DNA of 64,000 nucleotides from Marivita sp965656765. Its GTDB lineage: Bacteria; Pseudomonadota; Alphaproteobacteria; Rhodobacterales; Rhodobacteraceae. The stretch covers positions 1 to 64,000 of the forward strand of contig NZ_CBFHLV010000009.1 in the NCBI RefSeq assembly GCF_965656765.1. Direction: 5' to 3'. Below, one piece after another: positions 26,384 to 35,092 of this stretch. Position 1 is the stretch's first letter. Every line of letters begins with the position of its first letter. The position numbers and the translations under genes are program-made. The notes beneath the pieces were generated by a model, which was not told where the DNA came from, did no database searches, and saw nothing but the letters and a program-made list of their open reading frames with translations.

Positions 26384-27660
26384 TGGCCTTGCCGCAAATC
26401 AAACAAGACGCCACCGATGCGCGGCTTGCGGTGCTCGACATGCCCCAGGGCGGGTGGTCGAAAGAGGCGCGTGAGGATGCGTTGAGCCGCGTGCAGGCGA
26501 TGGGTTTGCCCGGTGCACGCGACGAGTATTGGAAGTACACCCGGCCAGAAACGTTGGTACAGCCCGAAGCACCGAAGGCGGCTTTGCTCGACGGTGACGA
26601 AACCCCGATTTTTGGCGACGTCGATCGGCTCAAGATCGTCTTTGTTGACGGAGTGTTTAACGCGGCGGAGTCTGATAATCTGGCGATGGAGCATGTGTCC
26701 ATTGACCGTTTGGCCGATGCGCCGGATATTCATTGGGCCAAGGACATCTACGGCGTGCTTGAAACGCGTGGGCAGACACCGGTGCACCGGCCTTTGGCCG
26801 CACTGAACACAGCCTTTGCCACAGACGGTCTGTTGATCCATGTGACAGGTAAGGCAGCCAAGCCGATCAGTCTGATTTATCGTCATGAATCAGAGTCTTC
26901 CGATGCGATCCTCCACCATGTTGTCAAGGTGGATAGCGCGGCTGAACTGACTTTGTTGGAAAACGGTCCGGCGGCGGCCCGTTTCAATAAGTGTATGGAA
27001 GTTGAAATTGCGGATGGCGGCACGTTCCACCATGTGCGGGCGCAGGGCCGTGACCATGAACGGCGTGCGGCAACGGCTGTCTTTACCCGGTTGGGCGAAG
27101 AGTCGGTGTTCAAGTCGTTCACGTTGACCGCAAATGGCGTGCTGACGCGCAACGAATGCGTGATCGAATTGACCGGCGATAATGCCATCGCGCATGTAGC
27201 AGGTGCGTGCATGGGCGACGGCGATTTCCATCATGACGACACAGTTTTCATTACCCATGACGCTTTGAATTGCGAAAGTCGTCAGGTGTTCAAAAAGGTT
27301 CTGCGCAACGGTGCGACGGGCGTGTTCCAAGGCAAAATCCTTGTTAAGGAGGGCGCGCAAAAGACTGATGGCTATCAGATCAGCCAATCGCTTTTGCTGG
27401 ACGACGACAGTCAGTTCCTCGCCAAGCCAGAGCTGGAAATCTATGCCGACGATGTGGCCTGTTCGCATGGCTCCACATCTGGTGCAATCGACGAAGAGGG
27501 GCTGTTTTACCTGCGCTCTCGCGGAATCGAAGAGGGGCCTGCGACGGACCTTCTGACCATTGCCTTTCTTGCTGAAGCGGTCATGGAAATCGAGGAAGAA
27601 GCGTTGCAGGAAGAGATCAACAGCCGCGTTGAGGCGTGGCTGATGCGGCGCCGCGGCTGA
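26383..27660 (+). CDS. sufD: Fe-S assembly protein SufD
   Basis: A 425-residue SufD, paralogous to SufB and pairing with it on SufC. It has the beta-helix core with CESRQVFKKVLRNGATGVFQG, KTDGYQISQSLLL and the conserved C-terminal CSHGSTSGAIDEEGLFYLRSRG. It begins one base into the sufC stop (TAATG). Two membrane proteins follow before sufS. Confidence 0.96.
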   Translation: MALPQIKQDATDARLAVLDMPQGGWSKEAREDALSRVQAMGLPGARDEYWKYTRPETLVQPEAPKAALLDGDETPIFGDVDRLKIVFVDGVFNAAESDNLAMEHVSIDRLADAPDIHWAKDIYGVLETRGQTPVHRPLAALNTAFATDGLLIHVTGKAAKPISLIYRHESESSDAILHHVVKVDSAAELTLLENGPAAARFNKCMEVEIADGGTFHHVRAQGRDHERRAATAVFTRLGEESVFKSFTLTANGVLTRNECVIELTGDNAIAHVAGACMGDGDFHHDDTVFITHDALNCESRQVFKKVLRNGATGVFQGKILVKEGAQKTDGYQISQSLLLDDDSQFLAKPELEIYADDVACSHGSTSGAIDEEGLFYLRSRGIEEGPATDLLTIAFLAEAVMEIEEEALQEEINSRVEAWLMRRRG

Positions 27661-27667
27661 TCACCTG

Positions 27668-28156
27668 ATGCCGTTCTCACAGGATATTGCGGCCACGTAT
27701 CGGGGGCCGGGCAAGGTCGTGCGCCGTCTGGCCGCCGCGGGACAGCGCGAGGACCGGGCTTTGGCTATCCTCATGGGGGCATGCGTGATCCTGTTCGTTG
27801 CGCGCTGGCCTGCGCTGGCACGTCAGGCGCATCTTGAGGGTCTTGAGCTGAATATGCTCTTGGGCGGCACGCTGATGGCGACGCTGTTTCTGGCACCGTT
27901 GCTGTTTTACGCGCTTGCGTTCGTGGCGCATCTGATCGCGCGGGCGGTGGGCGGCAAAGGATCGTCTTACAATGCGCGATTGGCATTGTTTTGGAGCTTG
28001 TTGGCGTCGTCGCCTCTTATCCTGCTCAATGGTTTGGTCGCAGGTTATATCGGCGCGGGTATTCAGCTGACCATTGTCGGCCTGATCTGGTTCTGCGTCT
28101 TTATGTGGTTCTGGATTGCCAGCATGCTGGCTGTGTATCGCGGGGTTGACGCGTGA
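27668..28156 (+). CDS. YIP1-like integral membrane protein, first copy
   Basis: A 162-residue protein with about four hydrophobic segments, seen around ILMGACVILFVA, LMATLFLAPLLFYALAF, LFWSLLASSPLILL and TIVGLIWFCVFMWFWI. It follows sufD by seven bases, and its stop overlaps the next gene by four. I assign it to the YIP1-like group from overall pattern and context, with moderate certainty. A role in Fe-S assembly is not established. Confidence 0.65.
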   Translation: MPFSQDIAATYRGPGKVVRRLAAAGQREDRALAILMGACVILFVARWPALARQAHLEGLELNMLLGGTLMATLFLAPLLFYALAFVAHLIARAVGGKGSSYNARLALFWSLLASSPLILLNGLVAGYIGAGIQLTIVGLIWFCVFMWFWIASMLAVYRGVDA

Positions 28157-28743
28157 CATTTGCAGGCTTCCTTCGGCTCGCGTTCAACACAGTCTCTGCG
28201 CCGCGGGATGTGGCGCGGCTTTTGTTGGCGATGAACCTGCCGTCGCAGGCGCTTTGGCTGGCTTTTGCATTGGTGATCGTGCTGAACACGTTGATGTTCT
28301 CGGCGTCGATGATGCTGGTGCCGGGGGACGATCTTTTTGGCCCTGTGTTAGGCAGCCCAACAGTGTTTGGTGCAATGTTAGCAGTGTCAGTGGGGGCTTT
28401 GATCGTCGCAGTCACCCTTTGTGGTCGACCACTTGGTGGTCGTGCAACCTATTCGCAGATCGGCATTCTTGTGATCTGGTTACAAGCATTGCGGGTGTTG
28501 ATGCAGGTGGTTGTGGCGTTGCTTGGCCCAATCAGCCTGTTCCTGTCGGGGATCGTGATCAGTGCCGCTTCGGTGTTGGGCATCTGGATCTTCGTTAACT
28601 TTATTGATGTGGCCCATGAGATGGGAAGCCTGCTGCGTGCAGGTTTGATCTTGTTGCTGGCCGTTGTGGGCATGATGCTGGGACTGAGCTTGATCTTTAG
28701 CCTTCTCGGCGTATCGACCGGAGGAATTCCTGGATATGTATGA
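28153..28743 (+). CDS. YIP1-family integral membrane protein, second copy
   Basis: A 196-residue protein with five or so membrane segments. The N terminus (FLRLAFNTVSAPRDVARLLL) is typical of bacterial YIP1-family proteins, which begin with a short amphipathic segment before the helices. The GTG start overlaps the preceding gene by four bases, and its end overlaps the sufS start by eight. It is therefore locked into the suf transcript. Confidence 0.7.
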   Translation: MTFAGFLRLAFNTVSAPRDVARLLLAMNLPSQALWLAFALVIVLNTLMFSASMMLVPGDDLFGPVLGSPTVFGAMLAVSVGALIVAVTLCGRPLGGRATYSQIGILVIWLQALRVLMQVVVALLGPISLFLSGIVISAASVLGIWIFVNFIDVAHEMGSLLRAGLILLLAVVGMMLGLSLIFSLLGVSTGGIPGYV

Positions 28744-29956
28744 CGTCACCGAAATTCGCCGCGATTTTCCGATCCTGTCGCGCGAGGTGAATGGCAAGCC
28801 GTTGGTGTATCTCGATAACGGGGCCAGCGCGCAAAAACCACAAGTGGTGATCGACGCCATCACACGGGCCTATGCGGAGGAATACGCAAACGTGCACCGC
28901 GGGCTGCATTATTTGTCGAACCTCGCAACCGAGAAATACGAGAGCACACGGGGCGTGATTGCCAAATTTCTTGGCGTGAAAGACGAAGACGAAATCGTCA
29001 TGAATACCGGGACAACGATGGGGATCAACACCGTTGCTTATGGCTGGGCGATGCCCAATCTAGAGGCCGGTGACGAGATCATCCTGTCAGTGATGGAGCA
29101 TCACGCCAATATCGTGCCTTGGCATTTCCTGCGCGAACGGCAGGGTGTGGTGATCAAGTGGGTCGATGTCGACAGCACTGGCTATCTTGATCCGCAGGCC
29201 GTGATCGACGCGATGGGCCCCAAGACCAAGCTGGTGGCGGTTACGCATCTTTCCAATGTTTTGGGCACGGTTGTTGATGTGAAAACCATCTGTGATGCGG
29301 CGCGTGAGCGGGGAATTGCCACGCTGATCGACGGGTCTCAGGCCTCGGTGCATATGCCCGTGATTGTCGATGACATTGGGTGCGATTTCTACGCTATTAC
29401 AGGACACAAGCTGTACGGCCCGTCCGGGTCGGGCGCGATCTTCATGAAGAAAGAACGCATGGCCGAAATGCAGCCCTTCTTGGGCGGTGGCGACATGATC
29501 CGTGAGGTCCATAAGGACGAGGTGACGTGGAACGACGCGCCCATGACCTTTGAGGCTGGAACACCCGGTATTGTCCAGCAAATCGGCCTTGGCGTGGCCT
29601 TGGACTACATGATGGGGATCGGGATGGAGAACATCGCTGCGCACGAGAAAAAGCTGCGTGATTATGCCCGGACGAAACTGGATGGCCTGAATTGGCTGCA
29701 AGTCCAGGGCACAACGCCTGACAAAGCGGCGATTTTCAGTTTCACGCTGGACGGTGCGGCCCATGCGCATGACATTTCGACGATCCTCGATAAAAAGGGT
29801 GTCGCAGTGCGGGCAGGCCAGCATTGTACCGGGCCGTTGATGGATCATCTTGGGCTGACCGCAACCTGCCGGGCGTCATTTGGGTTGTACAACACCGAAG
29901 AAGAAGTGGACAAACTGGTGGATGCGCTGGAATTGGCGCATGATCTATTTGCCTGA
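28736..29956 (+). CDS. sufS: group II cysteine desulfurase SufS
   Basis: A 406-residue PLP enzyme that delivers sulfur to the Suf scaffold. It shows the PLP lysine in TGHKLYGPSG (Lys225), the SufS-type NVHRGLHYLS, EHHANIVPW, and the active-site Cys378 in ATCRASFGLYNT. It begins within the last codons of the YIP1 gene. No sufE, sufU, sufA or sufT gene follows; a GlcG-like gene comes next after 14 bases. Confidence 0.96.
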   Translation: MYDVTEIRRDFPILSREVNGKPLVYLDNGASAQKPQVVIDAITRAYAEEYANVHRGLHYLSNLATEKYESTRGVIAKFLGVKDEDEIVMNTGTTMGINTVAYGWAMPNLEAGDEIILSVMEHHANIVPWHFLRERQGVVIKWVDVDSTGYLDPQAVIDAMGPKTKLVAVTHLSNVLGTVVDVKTICDAARERGIATLIDGSQASVHMPVIVDDIGCDFYAITGHKLYGPSGSGAIFMKKERMAEMQPFLGGGDMIREVHKDEVTWNDAPMTFEAGTPGIVQQIGLGVALDYMMGIGMENIAAHEKKLRDYARTKLDGLNWLQVQGTTPDKAAIFSFTLDGAAHAHDISTILDKKGVAVRAGQHCTGPLMDHLGLTATCRASFGLYNTEEEVDKLVDALELAHDLFA

Positions 29957-29970
29957 ACCGGGGGGACAGA

Positions 29971-30399
29971 ATGGCAAACCTATCTTTGCGCCGCGCGCGC
30001 ACCATTATTCGCAAGACGCTTGACGCGGGTCGTGAGGCCGAACTGAAGCCGTTGGCTGTGATCGTTCTGGACGCAGGCGGAAACGTACAGGCTTTTGAAC
30101 GCGAGGACGGCGCGAGCCCAGGTCGCTTTCAGATCGCGCACGGCAAGGCGTACGGAACCGTTATGTTAGGCATGGCTGGCACAGCACAAAAGGGCCGCGC
30201 TGAGGAACAGGCTTATTTCATCACGTCAGCCGGTGCCGCACTTGGCGGACAGATGGTGCCGGTGCCGGGCGGTGTGCTGGTGCGGGATGCTAAAGGCAAA
30301 GTGCTGGGTGCGGTGGGGGTGTCGGGCGATGTCTCGGACAATGATGCCGCTGTTGCAAAGGCGGGAATTGAAGCGGTTGGATTGACCGCCGAAATATAA
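29971..30399 (+). CDS. GlcG/HbpS-family protein
   Basis: A 142-residue protein of the GlcG/HbpS (DUF336) family, recognisable by VIVLDAGGNVQAFEREDGASPGRF, AYGTVMLGMAGTA and VPVPGGVLVRDAKGKVLGAVGVSGD. Some members bind haem, others sit in glycolate or diol utilisation operons. It follows sufS by 14 bases and is probably the last or near-last gene of the suf transcript. A haem or iron link would fit the operon, but that is inference. Confidence 0.85.
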   Translation: MANLSLRRARTIIRKTLDAGREAELKPLAVIVLDAGGNVQAFEREDGASPGRFQIAHGKAYGTVMLGMAGTAQKGRAEEQAYFITSAGAALGGQMVPVPGGVLVRDAKGKVLGAVGVSGDVSDNDAAVAKAGIEAVGLTAEI

Positions 30400-30411
30400 G
30401 GACACGGACAT

Positions 30412-31194
30412 ATGGGGCGGCCAGTCGTCGGAATCATCGGCAATCAGTACCTGATCAACGATCAGTACCCGGCACATGCGGGTGGATCGATGAACTCTGA
30501 AGCGGTGGCGCAGGTGGCCGATTGTGTACCTCTGGTCGTGCCCGCTGATCCACGTTTTGTGTCGGTCGAGGAGTTGTTGTCGGTCTGTGACGGGTTCCTG
30601 CTGACGGGTGGGCGCCCGAACGTCCACCCCGAGGAATACGGCGAAGCAGAGACCGAGGCGCATGGCGCCTTTGACCGAGCGCGCGACGCGATCACACTGC
30701 CTCTGGTGCGCGCTTGCGTAGAGCGTGGACAGCCGTTTTTGGGAATCTGCCGTGGCTTTCAAGAGGTCAATGTCGCGATGGGTGGCACATTACATCCCGA
30801 AATCCGCGATCTGCCAGGGCGGATGAACCACCGGATGCCGCCCGATGGCACGTTGGAGGAAAAGTTTGCCCTTCGTCATGTGGTGACGTTGTCAGAAGGT
30901 GGCGTGTTTCACCGGCTTTTCGGGTCTCAGGAGGTCATGACCAACACGTTGCACGGGCAGGGGATCAAAACCCCTGGCGCACGGATCGTCATTGACGGGC
31001 ATGCACCTGATGGTACGCCTGAGGCAACATTTATCAAAGACGCGCCGGGCTTTACTTTGTCGGTACAATGGCACCCCGAATGGGATGCCGCCAATGATCC
31101 GGTGTCGCGACCACTGTTCGAGGCCTTTGGCGATGCAACACGGGCTTGGACAAAAGGGGACGTCGTTGGCGGACAGCGCGTCAAGGCTCTGTAG
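30412..31194 (+). CDS. gamma-glutamyl-gamma-aminobutyrate hydrolase-family (class I amidotransferase-like) protein
   Basis: A 260-residue class I glutamine amidotransferase-fold hydrolase. The catalytic triad is visible: Cys113 in FLGICRGFQEVNVAMGG, and His and Glu in SVQWHPEWD. Such enzymes (PuuD group) cleave gamma-glutamyl-GABA in putrescine catabolism or related gamma-glutamyl amides. It lies 12 bases after the GlcG-like gene and faces kynU. With an agmatinase-type gene elsewhere in the window, a polyamine role is possible but not shown. Confidence 0.82.
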   Translation: MGRPVVGIIGNQYLINDQYPAHAGGSMNSEAVAQVADCVPLVVPADPRFVSVEELLSVCDGFLLTGGRPNVHPEEYGEAETEAHGAFDRARDAITLPLVRACVERGQPFLGICRGFQEVNVAMGGTLHPEIRDLPGRMNHRMPPDGTLEEKFALRHVVTLSEGGVFHRLFGSQEVMTNTLHGQGIKTPGARIVIDGHAPDGTPEATFIKDAPGFTLSVQWHPEWDAANDPVSRPLFEAFGDATRAWTKGDVVGGQRVKAL

Positions 31195-31207
31195 TCTCCA
31201 TTCACAA

Positions 31208-31221
31208 AGACCGCCTGGTCT
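31208..31221. terminator. short hairpin between converging genes, touching the kynU stop
   Basis: AGACC, GCCT loop, GGTCT make a 5-bp stem that overlaps the kynU stop (31220-31222) in the 25-base gap between the amidotransferase-like gene and kynU. It is short and lacks a T-run, so evidence for termination is weak. Confidence 0.3.
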
Positions 31222-32413
31222 AGGTGACTGCTTTGCGCTGTTTGAATTCTGGTGTGTCCCAAAGGCCGTCGCGCATGATATTCGCAAGGATATCGACCGC
31301 CGCATCCACATCGTCTTCGTCTAGGTAGAGCGGAGTAAAACCGAACCGCATGATGTCGGGCGCGCGGAAATCGCCAATCACCTTATGTGCGATTAGGGCC
31401 TGCATCGCGGCGTACCCGTCGGCAAAGTGAAAGCTGACCTGCGATCCACGTCGGGTCGCGTCGCGCGGGCTGGCCAGTGTCAATTCTGGGCAGACAGATT
31501 CAACCCCGGCTATGAAACGCTCGGACAGTTCGATTGACCGTGCACGCAGGTCTTGTAGATCGACATCGTCCCAAACATCCAAAGCTGCATCGAGCGCGGC
31601 CATCTGGACGATCGGCGGGGTGCCCACCCGCATCCGCGCGATGCCCGCGCCGGGCGTATAGCCCAGATCAAAGGCGAACGGGCTGTCATGCCCGAGCCAG
31701 CCGGACAAGGCGGGCAGGGCGGTGTCGGCATGGCGCGGTGCAACGTAGATAAACGCAGGCGCACCGGGGCCACCGTTGAGGTATTTGTAGGTGCACCCTA
31801 CGGCGAAATCAGCATTTGTGCCGGCCAGATTGACGGAAAGTGCGCCCGCCGAGTGTGCCAAATCCCAGACCGTGATCACGCCATTGGCATGCGCCTTGGC
31901 CGTGAGCGTGGCCATGTCATGTTTGCGGCCCGTCCGGTAATCAACCTCGGTGATCAAGGTGACTGCGATTTCGTCGGTGATGGCCTCCTCAACCTCTTCG
32001 GGGGCCACGAGGCGCAGTTCGTACTCGGGGCCTAAGAGCGAGATCAGTCCTTCGGCCATATAGAGATCGGATGGGAAATTGCCTGTATCGGACAGGATCA
32101 CGCGGCGGTTGGGGTTCAACTTGATGGCTGCCGCCAGCGCTTGATAAACCTTGATTGACAGCGTGTCGCCCACCACGACATGGCCCGCCTCGGCACCGAT
32201 CAGTCGTCCGATCCGGTCACCCATCCGCGTGGGCATATCCATCCAGCCGCAAGCGTTCCAGCCTGTGATGAGGTGTTCGCCCCATTCCGCCGTCATGGTT
32301 TGTGCCACGCGTGCGGCGGCCGCTTTGGGCAATGGTCCCAAAGAGTTGCCGTCTAGATAGATCATTCCCTCGGGCAGGTGAAAGGCGGCGCGAGTGGCGG
32401 TGAAATCGGTCAT
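31220..32413 (-). CDS. kynU: kynureninase
   Basis: A 397-residue PLP enzyme that cleaves kynurenine to anthranilate and alanine. The N terminus has YLDGNSLGPLPK, and the PLP lysine lies in GCTYKYLNGGPGAPAF (Lys210), both kynureninase hallmarks, with HSAGALSVNL in between. The ATG at 32413 has GGAAAGGGAAG upstream; the longer frame has no support. It is third in an SDR-kynA-kynU operon, 19 bases after kynA. Confidence 0.95.
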   Translation of the reverse strand: MTDFTATRAAFHLPEGMIYLDGNSLGPLPKAAAARVAQTMTAEWGEHLITGWNACGWMDMPTRMGDRIGRLIGAEAGHVVVGDTLSIKVYQALAAAIKLNPNRRVILSDTGNFPSDLYMAEGLISLLGPEYELRLVAPEEVEEAITDEIAVTLITEVDYRTGRKHDMATLTAKAHANGVITVWDLAHSAGALSVNLAGTNADFAVGCTYKYLNGGPGAPAFIYVAPRHADTALPALSGWLGHDSPFAFDLGYTPGAGIARMRVGTPPIVQMAALDAALDVWDDVDLQDLRARSIELSERFIAGVESVCPELTLASPRDATRRGSQVSFHFADGYAAMQALIAHKVIGDFRAPDIMRFGFTPLYLDEDDVDAAVDILANIMRDGLWDTPEFKQRKAVT

Positions 32414-32432
32414 GTCTTCCCTTTCCGGGGTC

Positions 32433-33266
32433 TTAGAGTTTGGTTCGCAGGTGCCAGAGGTCCGGGAAAAGCTCAACCTCAAGCATACGTTTTAGGTATG
32501 ACACACCACCTGTCCCGCCAGTGCCGCGTTTGAGGCCGATCACACGTTCCACGGTGGTGACGTGGTTGAAACGCCAGCGGCGGAAATAGTCTTCCAAATC
32601 GACAAGCTTTTCGGCCAGCTCGTACAAGTCCCAGTATTGTGCTGGATCGCGGTAAACCTCGGCCCAGGCGGCCTGCACGGTTTCATCGGGTTGGTGTAGT
32701 TTGCTTCGATCACGAGCGAGTGCGGCTTCCGGCAGGGGAACTGCCTGTGCCAGACAGGCAAGCGCGCAATCGTAAAGCGATGGTTTTTCCAACTCAGCAC
32801 GCAGGCGGGTCTCAAGATCAGGCCGGTGTGTGTGAGGTTTGATCATCGCCGTATTGCGGTTGCCCAGCAGGAATTCGATCTCGCGATATTGCGCGGACTG
32901 AAAGCCCGAGCTTTGGCCCAACGCCTCGCGGAACGTGGTGTAGTCACTGGGCGTCATCGTGCGCAGCACGTCCCATGCAGAATTCAGCTGCTCGAAGATG
33001 CGCGAAACCCTTGAGAGCAGTTTGAACGCCGGACGGATGTCTTCGCTTTTCAGAGTGTTCCGCGCGGCGTGCAATTCATGCAAGGCCAATCGCATCCACA
33101 GCTCGGACGTCTGATGTTGCACGATGAAAAGAAGCTCATCATGGGCCGTGCTCAACGGGTGCTGGGCATCGAGTACGGCATCTAGGCCAAGATAGTCCGT
33201 ATAAGACATGCGCCCGTCAAACGACATCTGCGCGCCATCGTGGCCAGGATCGTATGGATCGCTCAA
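32433..33266 (-). CDS. kynA: tryptophan 2,3-dioxygenase
   Basis: A 277-residue haem enzyme opening the indole ring of tryptophan to N-formylkynurenine. FIVQHQTSELWMRL carries the distal His51, and WRFNHVTTVERVIG the haem-ligating His235, followed by the GTGGTGG loop. The start is read as TTG at 33266 because it overlaps the SDR stop (TTGA), has a GGGGGCGAG stretch upstream and gives normal length. A longer frame to 33332 would overlap the SDR by 70 bases. Translation is probably coupled to the SDR gene. Confidence 0.93.
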   Translation of the reverse strand: MSDPYDPGHDGAQMSFDGRMSYTDYLGLDAVLDAQHPLSTAHDELLFIVQHQTSELWMRLALHELHAARNTLKSEDIRPAFKLLSRVSRIFEQLNSAWDVLRTMTPSDYTTFREALGQSSGFQSAQYREIEFLLGNRNTAMIKPHTHRPDLETRLRAELEKPSLYDCALACLAQAVPLPEAALARDRSKLHQPDETVQAAWAEVYRDPAQYWDLYELAEKLVDLEDYFRRWRFNHVTTVERVIGLKRGTGGTGGVSYLKRMLEVELFPDLWHLRTKL

Positions 33267-34018
33267 AACTCGCCCCCTGCGATTTGGATGGCTTGTCCGT
33301 TTACACTTCCTGAATTGGGGCTGCACAGCCAAAGAGCGGTTTCTGCCACTTCCTCTGGCGCAATCAGACGGCCATGTGGGTTTGCTCCGACCATGACATT
33401 CGTGGCGTCGGCTTTGCTCATACCGGTGCGGGCCATGATGCGGTCAATGTTCTGTGGCACGATATCTGTGTCCACATAGGCCGGGCAAATGGCATTGAAC
33501 GTATATGGTTTGCCCAGGTAATCTGCGGCCAAGCCGCGGATGAGGCCAATCATCGCGTGTTTTGATGCAGTGTAGCAGGGCGCACCCTTGAGCCCACGCA
33601 ATCCGGCAATAGAGCTGATCGCAATGACCCGGCCCCAGTCGGTGTCGTGCATCGACTTCAGACATTCCCGGATGGTCAAAAACGTCCCGTCGATATTGGT
33701 CGCCATCATGTTGCGCCAGAAATCGAAGTCCATCTTGTGCAGGGCACGCCCTTCGGCGATGCCGGCATTCGGCACACAGATTTGGATCGGACCGTGGGAC
33801 GATACGGCGCTGGCAATGCCATCTACAACAGACGTCTCGTCCTGCACATCCATAACCAGTGGGGTCAGACCATGCTTTTCTGCAGCTGTTTCAAGTACAT
33901 CTGCACGACGTCCGGTGATGGTCACCGCTGCGTCGGCTTTGCGCAGCGCAACCGCGATGGCCAGACCAATTCCTGTGCCGCCACCTGTGATCAGCGCGTG
34001 TTTGCCGCCAAGTTTCAT
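33263..34018 (-). CDS. short-chain dehydrogenase/reductase in the kynurenine operon
   Basis: A 251-residue classical SDR resembling 3-hydroxybutyrate dehydrogenases. It has the NAD motif GGGTGIG near residue 12, the PNAG block, catalytic YTASK, and CPAYVDTDIV in the substrate lid. The ATG at 34018 follows GGGGGAATG; the frame runs upstream to 34321 but would then overlap the divergent gene at 34145. It is the first gene of the SDR-kynA-kynU unit. Whether it acts on a tryptophan catabolite is not shown. Confidence 0.88.
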   Translation of the reverse strand: MKLGGKHALITGGGTGIGLAIAVALRKADAAVTITGRRADVLETAAEKHGLTPLVMDVQDETSVVDGIASAVSSHGPIQICVPNAGIAEGRALHKMDFDFWRNMMATNIDGTFLTIRECLKSMHDTDWGRVIAISSIAGLRGLKGAPCYTASKHAMIGLIRGLAADYLGKPYTFNAICPAYVDTDIVPQNIDRIMARTGMSKADATNVMVGANPHGRLIAPEEVAETALWLCSPNSGSVNGQAIQIAGGEF

Positions 34019-34144
34019 ATCATTCCCCCATCCGCTTTTCGCGACCGTACTCGTCTGGCCCGCAGTGGCAAGATGGCTCACCTCAAAGGGATTGCTTTTC
34101 CCATTCGCATTCATGCATGTGTGAGCAACAGGAGGAGACCACCA

Positions 34145-35092
34145 ATGCGATTGACCACCTTTATCGCCGCCGTAGTGACCGCCGGAGCTGCCAGCGGAAG
34201 CGAAGACATTGCCGACAAATATCCGCAATCCGAGCTTTATGACAAACCGGTCGAAGTCATTCCGCACGTGTTTTCGGCCATCGGGGCCACAGCGCCACCG
34301 ACCTACGAGAACTCTGGCCACAACAATAATCTGAGCTTTGTCGTGACCGGCGACGGTGTAGTGGTGATCAATGGCGGTGCGTCGGCGCGGCTTTCAGCGG
34401 CGCTGCACGAGGAGATCAAGGCGGTGACCGATCAGCCCGTGAAGTTGGTGATCAATGAAAACGCGCAGGGCCACGCGATGCTTGGCAATTCGTATTGGGC
34501 GGCGCAGGGCGTGGATATTCTGGCCCATTCCGATGCGATTGCAGTGGTCGAGGAAAATGGCGATTTCATCTTGCAAGGCATGCAACGTTACAACCGTGAC
34601 AAGGCTGAAGGCACCGAAGTTGCGCTTCCAAACCTGAGCTTTGACGACGAATATGTCATTGAGATGGGGAACGTTATCCTACACGCTCTGCACCTTGGCC
34701 CGGCGCATGATCCAGGTGATGTGCAGGTCTGGATCCCGCAATGGGGTATCGTAATCGCAGGCGACATTGCGTTTCATGAACGCATGCCACCAATTTTTGC
34801 CGAGACCGACACCGATGCCTGGGTCGAAACCTTTGAAGGTCCATTCACAGATCTGAACGCCACCTACGTGATCCCCGGTCACGGCCACCCAACCAACATG
34901 GCGCAGGTGACGCGGTACACCAGCGAGTACATCAAGGACCTGCGTGCCAAAATCGGAGCGCATATCGAAGAGGGCGGCGATCTGGCTGGTGCCTTTTATG
35001 TCGATCAATCCAGCTGGGCGCACCTGGACACTTTCGAAGAGCTGGCAACAAAGAACGCGGGCCGTGTCTTTGAAGAGATGGAATGGGAATGA
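34145..35092 (+). CDS. exported metallo-beta-lactamase-fold protein with degenerate metal motif
   Basis: A 315-residue protein with a likely signal peptide (MRLTTFIAAVVTAGAASG). The overall pattern is metallo-beta-lactamase: NNLSFVVTGDGVVVINGG, GPAHDPGDVQVWIPQWGIVIAGD, and PGHGHPT. The zinc motif HxHxDH, expected after LVIN, reads ENAQGHAM instead (residues 105-112), so only one of its four ligands has a possible counterpart, shifted in register. His188, Asp207 and His246 of the later motifs remain. It may bind one metal differently or be non-hydrolytic. The ATG at 34145 follows AGGAGG; the longer frame overlaps the SDR antisense. It diverges from the SDR-kyn operon. Confidence 0.8.
   Translation: MRLTTFIAAVVTAGAASGSEDIADKYPQSELYDKPVEVIPHVFSAIGATAPPTYENSGHNNNLSFVVTGDGVVVINGGASARLSAALHEEIKAVTDQPVKLVINENAQGHAMLGNSYWAAQGVDILAHSDAIAVVEENGDFILQGMQRYNRDKAEGTEVALPNLSFDDEYVIEMGNVILHALHLGPAHDPGDVQVWIPQWGIVIAGDIAFHERMPPIFAETDTDAWVETFEGPFTDLNATYVIPGHGHPTNMAQVTRYTSEYIKDLRAKIGAHIEEGGDLAGAFYVDQSSWAHLDTFEELATKNAGRVFEEMEWE

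Noticed and set aside
33647..34144. Extended N terminus of the metallo-beta-lactamase-fold gene
   Set aside because: It would overlap the SDR on the opposite strand; the ATG at 34145 with AGGAGG and a signal peptide is preferred.
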